A stretch of 64,000 nucleotides of DNA from NCBI GenBank assembly GCA_027619975.1, contig JAQCGX010000001.1, forward strand, positions 1 through 64,000, given 5' to 3'. Under the pieces are notes generated by a model. The model did no database searches and had not been told where the DNA came from. It saw only the letters and a list, made by a program, of their open reading frames with translations. Numbering within the stretch: the first letter of the stretch is position 1; every line of letters begins with the position of its first letter. Of this stretch, positions 47,884 through 57,049 are shown in pieces. The position numbers and the translations under genes are program-made. This stretch comes from Nitrospinota bacterium (GTDB lineage: Bacteria > Nitrospinota > Nitrospinia > Nitrospinales > VA-1).

Positions 47884-49110
47884 TTGATCAACCAAATTTC
47901 TTGCCGAAAAAATTTATGGGGCGTTGGGTTGGGGGTTTTGTTGACTCCCTTTATGGCCTTTTTAGCCTCTGCGAATAGCGATTCTTTTACGATAGAGGAG
48001 TTAGGTCAGCAGGCCACGGCCTACATTGACGCCGGGCAATATTTAAAAGCGCTTCCTGATGTCCGGGATTTTGAACCCCGTGTGACCGTTCCAGGTGAGG
48101 ATAGCCTCGATTTAGCCGCTTCCTTTAACGAACTTGGCGAGATCCAAAGAAACTTGGGAAATTATGATACCGCCCAACCTTTTTTTGAAAAATCTTTGGA
48201 TATCAAGAAAAAGCTTCTTGGTCCTGACGATCTTCAACTGGCGGCTTCTTTCAATAGCCTGGCTTTGGTTCATTACCATAAAGGTGAATATGGATTGGGG
48301 AAGAAGTATTTTTACAAGACCCTGAATATTCTGAAGAAATCGTTGGGTCCCCTGCACCCTCATGTGGCGGCGGTGATTAATAACCTGGCGCGTTTATACG
48401 AAGCGACAGGTGCATTCCCGCAGGCAAAAAGCTTGTATGAACAATCCTTGGAAATTCTTCAATCTGCACTGGGTCCTGATCATCCCAGTGTAGCGGCCTC
48501 CTTGAATAATCAAGGTTTGCTTTATCACCAGTTTGGTGACTATGTAAAAGTAGAACCCCTTTATAAAAAAGCTCTCGCTATCTACGAAAAGGCTTCTTAT
48601 ACAAATCATCCTAACTTCGCCGACACGCTCAACAATCTGGCGGATTACTACCTGGGTATGGGGGACTATGAAAAGGCGAAACCCCTCCGTACCCGCTCCC
48701 TGGAAATAAGAGAAGATATCCTGGGACCCGGTCACCCTGACCTGGCCCGTTCCCTGGATGGATTGGCGAAATTTTACACAGCGATTGGGCAGTACGTCAG
48801 GGCTGAAACCCTGGTCCTCCGTTCTCTGAAAATCAGGGAAGAAGCGCTTGGGGCCAATCACCCCGAGGTCGCAAACTCTCTGGAAACGATGGCTTCTCTG
48901 TATAAAGAAATAGGAAATTATGAAAAAGTTGACCTTTTACTACACCGTTCTCTGGAAATCAGACAAAAATTTTTAGGCGGCACTCATCCCGATGTTGTGA
49001 AATCTTTACATAAACTGGCAGAATTTTATGAGGATGCCGGGGATCAACAACGTGCGAAGACCATGCATTACAGTGCTGTGAAAATAATGGAAAAAAACTC
49101 CAACCCCTGA
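47884..49110 (+). CDS. Exported kinesin-light-chain-type TPR protein
   Basis: This 408-residue protein starts at TTG 47884; AGGAGG six bases upstream decides the start. A signal peptide (LWGVGLGVLLTPFMAFLASANS) is followed by about seven 42-residue TPR units with the motif LGPDHPxVAxSLNNxAxxY. It is probably periplasmic. It resembles the larger TPR protein at 41971 but is exported. A terminator-like hairpin follows. No partner is identifiable. Confidence 0.88.
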   Translation: MINQISCRKNLWGVGLGVLLTPFMAFLASANSDSFTIEELGQQATAYIDAGQYLKALPDVRDFEPRVTVPGEDSLDLAASFNELGEIQRNLGNYDTAQPFFEKSLDIKKKLLGPDDLQLAASFNSLALVHYHKGEYGLGKKYFYKTLNILKKSLGPLHPHVAAVINNLARLYEATGAFPQAKSLYEQSLEILQSALGPDHPSVAASLNNQGLLYHQFGDYVKVEPLYKKALAIYEKASYTNHPNFADTLNNLADYYLGMGDYEKAKPLRTRSLEIREDILGPGHPDLARSLDGLAKFYTAIGQYVRAETLVLRSLKIREEALGANHPEVANSLETMASLYKEIGNYEKVDLLLHRSLEIRQKFLGGTHPDVVKSLHKLAEFYEDAGDQQRAKTMHYSAVKIMEKNSNP

Positions 49111-49143
49111 TTTCTCACTCAGACTTCTCTCCCGCAGTCTATT

Positions 49144-49167
49144 AAACCCCACAAGTGGGTTTTATTC
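49144..49167 (+). terminator. Terminator-like hairpin after the TPR gene
   Basis: An eight-pair stem AAACCCAC/GTGGGTTT, with one bulged C and a two-base loop, is followed by a TTTTATT run, 33 bases after the stop. Confidence 0.55.
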
Positions 49168-49543
49168 CCCGTGTCACCTGGCCGTAAGAGCAATTCTCAA
49201 AAAGCTCGTTTCGTCGAGATAACATTTGCTGGCCACGCCTTGCAAGTGAAAATGCTTGTCGGAGTCCTCGTCCGCTTGGGGCGGAGTTGTTCATTAAAAT
49301 CAAACGGTGATCCCTCCCTACATGTAGAAAGCTCCCTCCCAGGCCTATTTCAGTCCCTGTATTGCCCCATCTCAATTTTATTTTTCCCCTGCGAATCTTT
49401 TCTGGCGAGCAGACGAGTCTTTATTTTTAACAACTAAAATAACATTTACATTCATATATGTAATATTGTCAAATTTCCCTACAATTGCAAGATAATTGAC
49501 GGTTGATATTCGTATAAATCCTTTTAAAACAATAAGTTAAAAA
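49168..49543. other. Intergenic region upstream of the XRE operon
   Basis: About 380 bases have no supported gene. A frame at 49171-49437 is not believable as protein. The part near 49440-49540 is AT-rich and leads into a sigma-54-like motif. Confidence 0.35.
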
Positions 49544-49559
49544 TGGCATGAAGATTGCT
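49544..49559 (+). promoter_or_regulatory. Sigma-54-like promoter motif upstream of the zinc-ribbon/XRE operon
   Basis: TGGCATG-N4-TTGCT has the -24 GG and -12 GC separated by ten bases and is very close to the TGGCACG-N4-TTGCA consensus. It lies about 145 bases before the gene at 49704. An AT-rich stretch upstream may hold activator sites. Confidence 0.6.
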
Positions 49560-49703
49560 CTTTAACTTTCAATAGTTTATGTATGATTGAATTTTGACCC
49601 CCATTAATTCAATAGTTTATAGGGGGTTCTGGTTTGTTGGCTGCCTCTAAAAGATGGAAACCAAGAGGCCTGATATTGCGGACTACGATTAGGAATTTCA
49701 AAC

Positions 49704-50015
49704 ATGAAGAAATTAAAAACCAGCCAAATTAAGCGGGAAGTTACAGACCCGGAAAAAATCAGGTTGTACAAACGTAAATTGATTGCCAGGGAGAGAGCCA
49801 TGATTAAGTCTGTCACACAATACGTCATCGTATGCGACAACGCTTTCTGCGATTCCATCATGCGTGCGGGAGTGGATTTTCACTCTTATGATCGTAGGGA
49901 GCAGTTCAAACAAAAGGTTAGAAACCGTGGCTGGGAGGGCATCGTGGGAGAAAACGACGATACCCGTCACATTTGCCCAAGTTGCCGTGACTTTGATTTG
50001 GGAGTTTATAAATAA
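49704..50015 (+). CDS. Small zinc-ribbon-like hypothetical protein
   Basis: This 103-residue basic protein has a CDNAFC motif in the middle and CPSC near the end, giving a likely four-Cys zinc site. It has no family that I recognise. Its stop overlaps the start of the XRE gene (TAATG), so the two are translationally coupled. It may be the partner of that regulator. Confidence 0.65.
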   Translation: MKKLKTSQIKREVTDPEKIRLYKRKLIARERAMIKSVTQYVIVCDNAFCDSIMRAGVDFHSYDRREQFKQKVRNRGWEGIVGENDDTRHICPSCRDFDLGVYK

Positions 50016-50383
50016 TGATACCAAAAAAGGATGATTCCAAAATGTATTCTTCTGCCAAACATAACGAGGTTAAACACGCAAGAGAAAGTAAAATGATGAG
50101 CAAGGCTGAGCTCGCCCGAAAAGCAGGTGTGACGGTTCAAACCATTGACCGGATTGAAAGAGGGTACGAATGTCGCCTTGCCACCAAACGGAAAATCATA
50201 TTGGCTTTGGGGTATCAATTGGCGGAACGCACCAAAGTTTTTAAAGATGACGAGGAATCTCAAAATGAAAATCAAGCAACGGAGAGTCTCGGGGGAAATA
50301 CACCGGCGGGGAGCGATCCCGAATTCCTCAAGCAGGAAGACCGTATGCGGGTTCTGCGCAAAAAAGAACCTTTTACACCATGA
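50015..50383 (+). CDS. XRE-family transcriptional regulator, paralogue
   Basis: This 122-residue protein contains SKMMSKAELARKAGVTVQTIDRIERGYECRLATKRKIILALGYQLAERTKVF, an XRE helix-turn-helix followed by a short polar tail. It is a clear paralogue of the regulator encoded at 39816-40061. The gene overlaps the stop of the upstream zinc-ribbon-like gene by one base. A sigma-54-like motif lies before the pair. Confidence 0.88.
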   Translation: MIPKKDDSKMYSSAKHNEVKHARESKMMSKAELARKAGVTVQTIDRIERGYECRLATKRKIILALGYQLAERTKVFKDDEESQNENQATESLGGNTPAGSDPEFLKQEDRMRVLRKKEPFTP

Positions 50384-50554
50384 GTGGATTTTTTATATCC
50401 ACTATTCTGAAGGTGTGAGCCGAATATAAATCGGGTTGAATCCAGCGAACAAGGAAAGGAAAAGGTTAGTTAGCGAACTCAAAATATTTATACTTTTCCT
50501 GACCTTGGTTTCGTTTGGATTCCTCTTCACATCCAAGCCTCATGGTGTGACGGT

Positions 50555-50980
50555 CTATGAGTCAGAATGCGCATCCAGTTGCTCGTTTCCGTTTCCATTG
50601 CTGAATTTATAATTGTAGTAGTTGGCGAAATCTTTAATGGAAAGGATTCCCACTAATTTTTTATTTTCAGAAATAACAAGGTGGCGGATGTTATTTAGCC
50701 GCATGGTTTTAAAGGCATCCAGCATCGATTTTTCGCAATCCAGAGTGATCAAAGGATGACTCATGACATCCGCAACAAGAGTTGTTTTGGGATCCAGGTC
50801 CTTTGCGATCACTTTATAAGAAAAATCCAAATCGGTCACAATTCCCAGGTATTTCTCTTTATCACTCACCAATAAAGCCCCCACACGCTTTTCAGCCATA
50901 CGCTTTGCCGCCTCGGTCACTGTAGCACCGGGATTGACTTTTAAAATCGATTCTTCCATGTAAAACTTGATTTGATCCAT
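50555..50980 (-). CDS. CBS-domain pair protein
   Basis: This 141-residue protein consists of two CBS domains (about residues 5-60 and 75-130), with DPKTTLVADVMSHPLITLDCEKSMLDAFKTMRLNNIRHLVISENKKLVGILSIKDF typical of the second. Such stand-alone CBS pairs bind adenine nucleotides and sense energy state. No enzyme partner is adjacent. It ends in TAG. Confidence 0.9.
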   Translation of the reverse strand: MDQIKFYMEESILKVNPGATVTEAAKRMAEKRVGALLVSDKEKYLGIVTDLDFSYKVIAKDLDPKTTLVADVMSHPLITLDCEKSMLDAFKTMRLNNIRHLVISENKKLVGILSIKDFANYYNYKFSNGNGNEQLDAHSDS

Positions 50981-51196
50981 AGCGCATTTCCCTTCTATCT
51001 TTTAATAAATTGGTTTCAATTTTCAACCCGGGTGTTTATGTAACTCATTGAAAAATTTATAGTAATATCTAGCATCTATGGTAACCTATTAGGGTGGTTT
51101 TAGCAACTTTGGGCTAGAAATTATTGAGAGTCAGGGTTGTTTGGGCGACCCCCGCTTTACCTGGTTACAAGGGATGCCTTAAATCGAGGAGGGGAA

Positions 51197-52024
51197 ATGG
51201 AGCCATCAGGTATCATCATTTTTGGAGTTTTTTTATTCGCAACAGCGGCCCTCATTGGGTATTTTTTTATCATTTATAACGGTTTGATATCGCTGAAAGA
51301 AAATATTCAAAAGTCGTGGGCGAACATCGACGTCATTTTAAAGCAAAGATACGACGAATTACCCAAGTTGATCTCGGTTTGCGAAAGTTCCGCTGAGTTT
51401 GAAAAAGGAATCCTCGACCGTCTGCTGCGGCGGGGAAGGGTGGAAGAGTTTCAAACTCGATCCGACACTTTTTTATCCCTGCCGGAGCGGCTGATTTCGG
51501 TGTTGCAGCAGAACGAAGAAAAATTGAAGGTATTTAAATTGAAAAATTCTTCCGGGTTATTTTCTCAAAAATATCGGTTTGTAGAATGGTGCTTTCAACC
51601 GGGGGAATCGGTTTATATTCTCGGGTACGCTGAATCGGGCATCAAGCCTGTGTAGAGAAATAAATTAAAATTTGCACAATTTTTGCGAGCCAAAAAAAGT
51701 ATAGAGAAAGATCTACAGCTACAAACCCGTTTCGACCGAAATCAAGATGGGTTTTTGGATGCCGGAGAGTTGGAAAGGGGAGCCCAAATTGTTGGCATCG
51801 GACTGCAAGCTGAGCCGGTTCGAATTCAAGAAAAAGAGCATGCGCAACCCGTTAAAATGATTTTTAAGAAACGCAAAGGTTTTACATTTTTAATCAGTAA
51901 TATAAAGGAAAAAGACCTGGTAAAAAAGCTCTCCATGAATGCCATGCTTAAGGTTTTTGGAGGACCTGCGGTGGCAATAGGAAGTTCTGCCTACCTCATT
52001 TATATACTCAGTATAAAGATTTAA
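51197..52024 (+). pseudogene. LemA-like membrane protein with C-terminal EF-hand, interrupted by one in-frame TAG
   Basis: The frame from ATG 51197 (preceded by GAGGAGGGG) would give about 275 residues. TAG at codon 153 (51653-51655) divides it, and the same frame continues through 52024. The N-terminal part has a helix and the LemA-type segment IYNGLISLKENIQKSWANIDVILKQRYDELPKLI. The part before the stop ends with a GIDE-like segment (FQPGESVYILGYAESG). After the stop come an EF-hand loop (FDRNQDGFLDAGELERG) and a final membrane helix. The missing residue could be Lys, Gln or Glu. Both halves have coding character, so the stop is recent or an error. Confidence 0.7.
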
Positions 52025-52442
52025 CCACCTCGCAACTCTGCATCAAACCGCTCCCCTTTTTTTTAACTTTCAAGCATTCTATTGCTGTCATTTTCGTATC
52101 GAGAGAACTTTGTTTGGAGATGGCATTAGATTGTTTAAACAAGTCAATATAGGCTATCTTCTGTTCATTTTTAAAATCGAGTATCCTCAAAAGGAACTAT
52201 CCCTTGTCAGAAAGAATTTATGGCTGTATGGGATAACTTTATAACGCCTTCTTGCAACGATAAAACTTGACTCTGGTTTGATCTGGCTTTATCTTTTAGG
52301 GGCTTTTTAAGCTCCGGTTTTATAAAAGATTTCAAAGTGGCTCCAATCTGTTTCCTGTTTTAAAAAGGCGAAAGGGTTTTGGGAAAATTCAGGTCGATAT
52401 TTTACTAATAAAGTTATATTGCTGATTTAAAGAAAGAATGGA
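52025..52442. other. Intergenic region before the HDOD gene
   Basis: About 420 AT-rich bases between the LemA-like gene and the HDOD gene. I see no gene, RNA or clear promoter. Confidence 0.35.
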
Positions 52443-53291
52443 ATGAATATTTCCGAACTGATTCAAGGGGATGATCAGCTCGCAACGATGCCGTATATTT
52501 TTTATAAGTTGAACGCCGCAATAGAAGATCCTGACTGTACCTTCGATGACATCGGTGAAATCATCAGTATTGACCCGGGGTTGACCACAAGGCTCCTCAG
52601 AATTGTTAACAGCGCGTTTTACGGCTTTTCCACTGAGGTGGAAACAGTTACCCATGCTTTGACCATCATCGGGACGGATCAATTGGCACAATTGGTTCTT
52701 GCGACATCCGTGATGGGCCAGTTCAAGGGAATTCCCAGCGGTCTGATCAATATGGAATCCTTTTGGCGTCACAGCATTGCCACCGGGCTTGCGGCTAGAT
52801 CCATTGCGGCTTTGAGCGGCGAGTATAATGTTGAAAGGTTTTTTGTGGCCGGTCTGTTGCATGATATTGGCCGGCTGGTTTTTTGCACCAAAGTCCCAGA
52901 TGAAACTGCGGAAACTTTTAAGCAGGCGGGAGCATCTGGCGAGCTTCTATGCAGTGAAGAACAAAAAACTTTTGGATTTGATCATGCGGAGCTTGGAGGC
53001 GAGTTGTTAAAGGCATGGAACCTTCCCAACAGGCTGGTTGAATCCGTCACCTTCCACCATTCTCCAGAAAAAAGTAAAAATTACGCTCAGGAAACAGCGG
53101 TGGTCAATCTGGCAGATGCCATTGCTTATTCCATGAAGTTTGGAAGTAGCGGAGAAGCCGTAATTCCTCCTTTAGACCCCAAATCGTGGAAAATTATAGG
53201 TCTTCCAGAGAGCTTGTATTTGCCGATGATTAAGGACAAGATAGAACTTCAATATGAAGATGTGGTCGGCGTTTTTCTCCAAAACGCTTGA
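52443..53291 (+). CDS. HDOD-domain signalling protein
   Basis: This 282-residue protein has an HDOD domain over most of its length: GDDQLATMPYIFYKLNAAIEDP, DIGEIISIDPGLTTRLLRIVNSAFYG, AGLLHDIGRLVF and HAELGGELLKAWNLP. The HD pair (HDIGR) is present, but HDOD proteins usually lack full phosphodiesterase activity and act in signalling. A small convergent gene ends five bases away. Confidence 0.88.
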   Translation: MNISELIQGDDQLATMPYIFYKLNAAIEDPDCTFDDIGEIISIDPGLTTRLLRIVNSAFYGFSTEVETVTHALTIIGTDQLAQLVLATSVMGQFKGIPSGLINMESFWRHSIATGLAARSIAALSGEYNVERFFVAGLLHDIGRLVFCTKVPDETAETFKQAGASGELLCSEEQKTFGFDHAELGGELLKAWNLPNRLVESVTFHHSPEKSKNYAQETAVVNLADAIAYSMKFGSSGEAVIPPLDPKSWKIIGLPESLYLPMIKDKIELQYEDVVGVFLQNA

Positions 53292-53296
53292 CCTTT

Positions 53297-53515
53297 TCAG
53301 GGTAGAAATTCCTCCACATCCTCCTTTTCGATGATAGAACCCTGGATACCCTTCTCAATGATCGCATCCGCCAGATCCCCGTACCCGCCGGCTTCATAAT
53401 CATCGACGTTTTGTTCGTCAAAATCATCGAAATAAACAGAATATTCGCGAGTCATCCATTCCCGGGTGGTTTCACAAAACCGCAAAACCTTTTGGACTGC
53501 TTCCAGTTTTTCCAT
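53297..53515 (-). CDS. Small acidic hypothetical protein
   Basis: This 72-residue protein is very acidic (FDDFDEQNVDDYEAGGYGDLADAIIEKG). It starts at ATG 53515. No family is recognised. It lies five bases from the convergent HDOD gene stop. Confidence 0.55.
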   Translation of the reverse strand: MEKLEAVQKVLRFCETTREWMTREYSVYFDDFDEQNVDDYEAGGYGDLADAIIEKGIQGSIIEKEDVEEFLP

Positions 53516-53551
53516 TGCCGTTTTTCGTTGGGTGAATTCAAAAAAGAAACA

Positions 53552-53749
53552 TCAATTCGTACATAAAATCGTTGATCCCTTGCGGTTGAAATTGGGTAGA
53601 ACAATTTGTACTGGATATCCAGGGATATTCCCCCTGGGACTCTCCAGACCATCCCTAAGGCGCAGAACTTCCTTGAGGGTCAGGGGCCGTGCCTTGTCCC
53701 TGGATAAAAAAGCAACTGTGGCGGTATCGTTTTTATGCATATTTTTCAA
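53552..53749 (-). CDS. Possible small hypothetical protein
   Basis: A 65-residue frame reads KARPLTLKEVLRLRDGLESPRGNIPGYPVQIVLP. The segment looks protein-like (Arg-rich helix then a Gly/Pro turn), but there is no strong ribosome binding site. It lies 36 bases upstream of the small acidic gene at 53297-53515. Support is weak. Confidence 0.35.
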   Translation of the reverse strand: MKNMHKNDTATVAFLSRDKARPLTLKEVLRLRDGLESPRGNIPGYPVQIVLPNFNRKGSTILCTN

Positions 53750-53943
53750 CGTCCATGCAGGAAGAAAATGTCCGGTCGGTATTTAGATACAAAAAACCAC
53801 GAAAAAGCTTTAAAAAATTTTATTCAGAGGGAACTGTTGCGTGATTCATAACCCCTTGAGGGAGGGGGCGGGATGAATTCAAGGAAGAGGTTTTTTCATA
53901 TTATTCCAACCGGAGGAGTCCTTTGAAGAACTATTTATCAACC

Positions 53944-54306
53944 TTAAAAGTTGCAGGAAGTTTCCTGGACCATGCCTCTGCTGGCGGTGGTTTTGCAAAG
54001 GTAAGGGCGAGTTCCTATGATCCATTTCTTCTGGGTGTGTCGGACCGCCCAGATATCAACGGTTCTACCTGTGGCTTGGGTGGCCTTGAGGGCGGCTTCT
54101 GTATTGATCAGGTTGAATTGGGAAGGCAGGCCTTTCCATCCAACAATGACACTGTTTTTATTTACTTTAACCCACTTTACTTCAGGTATTTCTTCCAGGT
54201 ATTTAATACTTTCCTTTAATTCCTTCTCCAATGCTCCGGCATGGGATTGGGAGGTCCAAAAAAGGGGGAGAACCAGTAACATGCAAACCAGAAGAACCCG
54301 GATCAT
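53944..54306 (-). CDS. Exported hypothetical protein
   Basis: This 120-residue protein has a clear signal peptide (MIRVLLVCMLLVLPLFW, cleaved at SHAGA). The mature part has two Cys near the C-terminus (LCKTT, TSCNF). Family unknown. Probably periplasmic. Confidence 0.65.
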   Translation of the reverse strand: MIRVLLVCMLLVLPLFWTSQSHAGALEKELKESIKYLEEIPEVKWVKVNKNSVIVGWKGLPSQFNLINTEAALKATQATGRTVDIWAVRHTQKKWIIGTRPYLCKTTASRGMVQETSCNF

Positions 54307-54479
54307 GAATTTTGCCTTTCGAGTAGCGGTAAAAATAGCTTCAACTGTGAAAAACTCACATTCTTGAAATAAAGGGTATATATATTATTTTCAACTAGTT
54401 TGAGAAATTTTCAATGATTATTTTTCGGAATGCGGAATTCTTTTTAGTTGCGGAAAGCGAGGAGTTGAAAAACCGGGAT

Positions 54480-56012
54480 TTAGGTTTTGGGCTGGTATCC
54501 CGTCGCGTCGGAGAAATCTGTATCCGTCACATCGGCATGGGTTAAATCGGCTTGGGTCAGATTGGCCGCAGTGAAATTTGCGTCTGCAAGTTTGCTTCCG
54601 GTCAGTTTGGCATGACTGAAATCAGCATGGGACAGATTGGCATGTTCCAGATCAGCCCTGCGGAGGTCCGCACCCTTTAGATTGGCCCTGGTGAGGTCTG
54701 ATTTTAACAGTTTCGTTCCCGCCATATCGGCTCCTTCCAGATTGGCTCCGGTAAGGTTGGCATTTTGAATGACGGCTCCGGTGAGGAAGGCGTTCTTCAA
54801 GTCGGCTCCCTCCATAATGGCCTCGGTGAGATCCGCCCGGCTCAAGTCGGCCCCCTCCAGTTTTGCGTTGGTTAAATCCACGCCTACAAGGTGGGCTCCG
54901 CTCAAGTCTGCCTGCACGAGTTCCACATCGTTCAGTTTGGCCTTTTTCAGGTTGGCTTTACTGAGGCTTGCGCCATTGAGTTTGGCTCCTTTGAGTTTGA
55001 TACGGCCCAGGTCCGCGCCGCTCAAATTGACGTTTACCAGGTTTGCCCCGGTGAGATCGGCAATATTGAGGTTCGCCTCCATGAGGTTGGAGTTTTCAAG
55101 GTGCGTTCTTCTTAGAATGCAGCCATTGAGATTGGCGCGGGTTAGATCCGCATTGTGTATTTTCGCCTCTGTCAGGTCCGCATTGGTGAAATCTGCCCTG
55201 GGCATGGATGCTTCGGTGAAATCGACTCCGACCAGCTTAGCGCCTTTGATCTTTGCCCGGTTCAAAATGGCCTTCGTAAAATTGGCCTCAAAAAACACCC
55301 CCATACTGAGGCGGGAATCTGTGAAATCCACCTCCTGCAAGTTGGCACCGTTAAATTTTGCCCGGCTGAGGTCGGATTCTACGATTTTTGCTCCCCTAAG
55401 AGTGGCTCTGGAGAATTCGGCGTATTCAAAAGAGGCTTCGTTTAATTGACTGCCGGTCAGGTTGGCTTCGATGAACTTGGATCTACGCAAGTTGGCTCGA
55501 TCCAGGGTGGCTTCACTCAAATCGGCATAGGAAAGCACCGCTCTCTCAAGATTGGCGTCCTCAAGTCGCGCCTGAACCAGATCCGCATAGGGCATTATGG
55601 CGTCTGTCAGATTAGCGTCTGTCAGGTCAGCACCTTTCAAGATGGCTCTTTCCATCGTAACTCCTGAAAGGTCGGTTCCTGAGAGATTGGCTCCGGTGAG
55701 GTTGGTTTCACTCATATTTGTCCGGTAAAAATTGAGGTCCGACAAATCCAGTCCAGACAGATCACATCCCTTCAAAGGGAAATTCTCTGGCTCCTCCTCA
55801 ATTTCTTCTTCTTCAGCCGTCACCACTTCTTCCGACGACCCTTCAGTATCCGTATCCGTTGGGGGTTCCTCTCCATCTTCTGCATCGGTTTCCTCAACCT
55901 CTTCGATGACCTCGATTTCTTCTACGAACTCTTCTTCGGCTTCCTCAGCCTCCAAGGCCGCAGCAATTTCCGCCAATTTAATTTCAACTTCCTCGCGGGT
56001 AAAATCAGCCAT
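54480..56012 (-). CDS. Large pentapeptide-repeat protein with acidic N-terminal region
   Basis: This 510-residue protein has an N-terminal acidic low-complexity region (about residues 8-78, Glu/Asp-rich). It is followed by about 85 pentapeptide units of the A(D/N)LxX type (residues about 80-505), which form a right-handed quadrilateral beta-helix. Such repeats occur in DNA-gyrase mimics (Qnr/MfpA) and in many proteins of unknown role. The acidic tail would extend mimicry or binding, but this is inference. There is no signal peptide, so it is likely cytosolic. Start at 56012. Confidence 0.9.
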   Translation of the reverse strand: MADFTREEVEIKLAEIAAALEAEEAEEEFVEEIEVIEEVEETDAEDGEEPPTDTDTEGSSEEVVTAEEEEIEEEPENFPLKGCDLSGLDLSDLNFYRTNMSETNLTGANLSGTDLSGVTMERAILKGADLTDANLTDAIMPYADLVQARLEDANLERAVLSYADLSEATLDRANLRRSKFIEANLTGSQLNEASFEYAEFSRATLRGAKIVESDLSRAKFNGANLQEVDFTDSRLSMGVFFEANFTKAILNRAKIKGAKLVGVDFTEASMPRADFTNADLTEAKIHNADLTRANLNGCILRRTHLENSNLMEANLNIADLTGANLVNVNLSGADLGRIKLKGAKLNGASLSKANLKKAKLNDVELVQADLSGAHLVGVDLTNAKLEGADLSRADLTEAIMEGADLKNAFLTGAVIQNANLTGANLEGADMAGTKLLKSDLTRANLKGADLRRADLEHANLSHADFSHAKLTGSKLADANFTAANLTQADLTHADVTDTDFSDATGYQPKT

Positions 56013-56508
56013 TTGTAATCTTCCTGAAGTAAGTTAATAAACCCATGAATGTCCGTTAATGCCCACGGTTTCAAATTGTAAGTACCGGGCAGTCACAATG
56101 ATGCAGGGACGAACCTAGAAAAATACCCTACGGATCAAGGGAACGCAACCCAGAAGATGCGATCGGAAAGAATATCTATCTACCGATAGACCCTGATTTC
56201 CTTAAACGGAAAGCATCGTGTTGCCTGTAAATGTGCTTTCTGCCTGGTATAATTGGGAAGACAGTGGTTTTAACATTATAATTTTCGTAAACTAAATCGA
56301 TCATGTTTCCTGCAATGGCGGCAATAATCAATACCCGTGGGGGTGGCAGGCGAAAAACAGAGGAATCAGGAAACCGTGTTGTCTGGAGCATGAAGAAGTT
56401 TTCCAGATGTCATTATTTTATGTGGGCAACCTCAATCAAAGCCAACCGACACACTGGCGGTTAAGAGGGGGGGTAGGGTGATTTCCCCATATTCTTGTAG
56501 AGGCCAGA
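56013..56508. other. Intergenic region
   Basis: About 500 bases between the divergent pentapeptide-repeat and DCC genes. A 71-codon minus frame at 56176-56391 has no family support and is not called. No RNA gene or repeat is visible. Confidence 0.35.
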
Positions 56509-56877
56509 ATGAAATCAAAAAACAGGCCAGTTCTCATTTATGACGGCGATTGCGATTTATGCCGCCGTTGGATGGGCAGATACAACCATCTGAGTGGGGA
56601 TCGGGTCGATACCATTTCATCTCAGGAAGCGGCTCACCTGTTTCCTGAAATTTCTCCACAACAATTTCAATCTTCCGTTCAGCTGGTTCAACCGGACGGA
56701 GCTGTTTATGAAGGGGCGGAGGCTGTGTGCCTCGCTCTGGCATTTAATTCCACCCACCGTTGGCCTCTCTGGTTGTATCGAAATATTTTTGGAGTGGCTT
56801 CGGCGACGGAATTTACCTATCGATTCATCGCCCGGCATCGAGAGTTTTTTAGCCGTTTCACGCGATGGCGCGGGTGA
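56509..56877 (+). CDS. DCC-family thiol-disulfide oxidoreductase-like protein (DUF393)
   Basis: This 122-residue protein has the DCC signature VLIYDGDCDLCRRWMGR with the CxxC pair, followed by SVQLVQPDGAVYEGAEAV. DCC proteins have a thioredoxin-like fold and may perform disulfide exchange. No partner is evident. It stands alone before the nitrite reductase locus. Confidence 0.85.
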   Translation: MKSKNRPVLIYDGDCDLCRRWMGRYNHLSGDRVDTISSQEAAHLFPEISPQQFQSSVQLVQPDGAVYEGAEAVCLALAFNSTHRWPLWLYRNIFGVASATEFTYRFIARHREFFSRFTRWRG

Positions 56878-57049
56878 TTTTTCAATCGCTGATCAGGGTC
56901 ATGGGAATTAAAGGGCTTGTTTGTGCTGGATATTTTATTGTCTAATCGGGCGTTAAGTATTCTGAGGAGAGTTCAGGAAACGGATGCGCTAAATGGAATC
57001 AGGAGGAGGGGGTATTAAACAGAGGTGTGAAAATTAGTCTGAAAAAAAA

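Noticed and set aside
49171-49437. An 88-codon plus-strand frame with Ser/Leu-rich text
   Set aside because: It has no clear ribosome binding site, a composition unlike real genes, and overlaps a terminator-like region. It is likely chance.
19554-52024. Reassignment of TAG or TAA to an amino acid in this genome
   Set aside because: Both codons end many ordinary genes here (TAA is the commonest stop; TAG ends LuxR, DUF3565, CBS and others), so reassignment is not supported.
52008-52190. A 60-codon minus-strand frame after the LemA-like gene
   Set aside because: It overlaps the coding end on the other strand and shows no family signal.
56176-56391. A 71-codon minus-strand frame
   Set aside because: No homology, no good start signal and basic/hydrophobic text without domain character.
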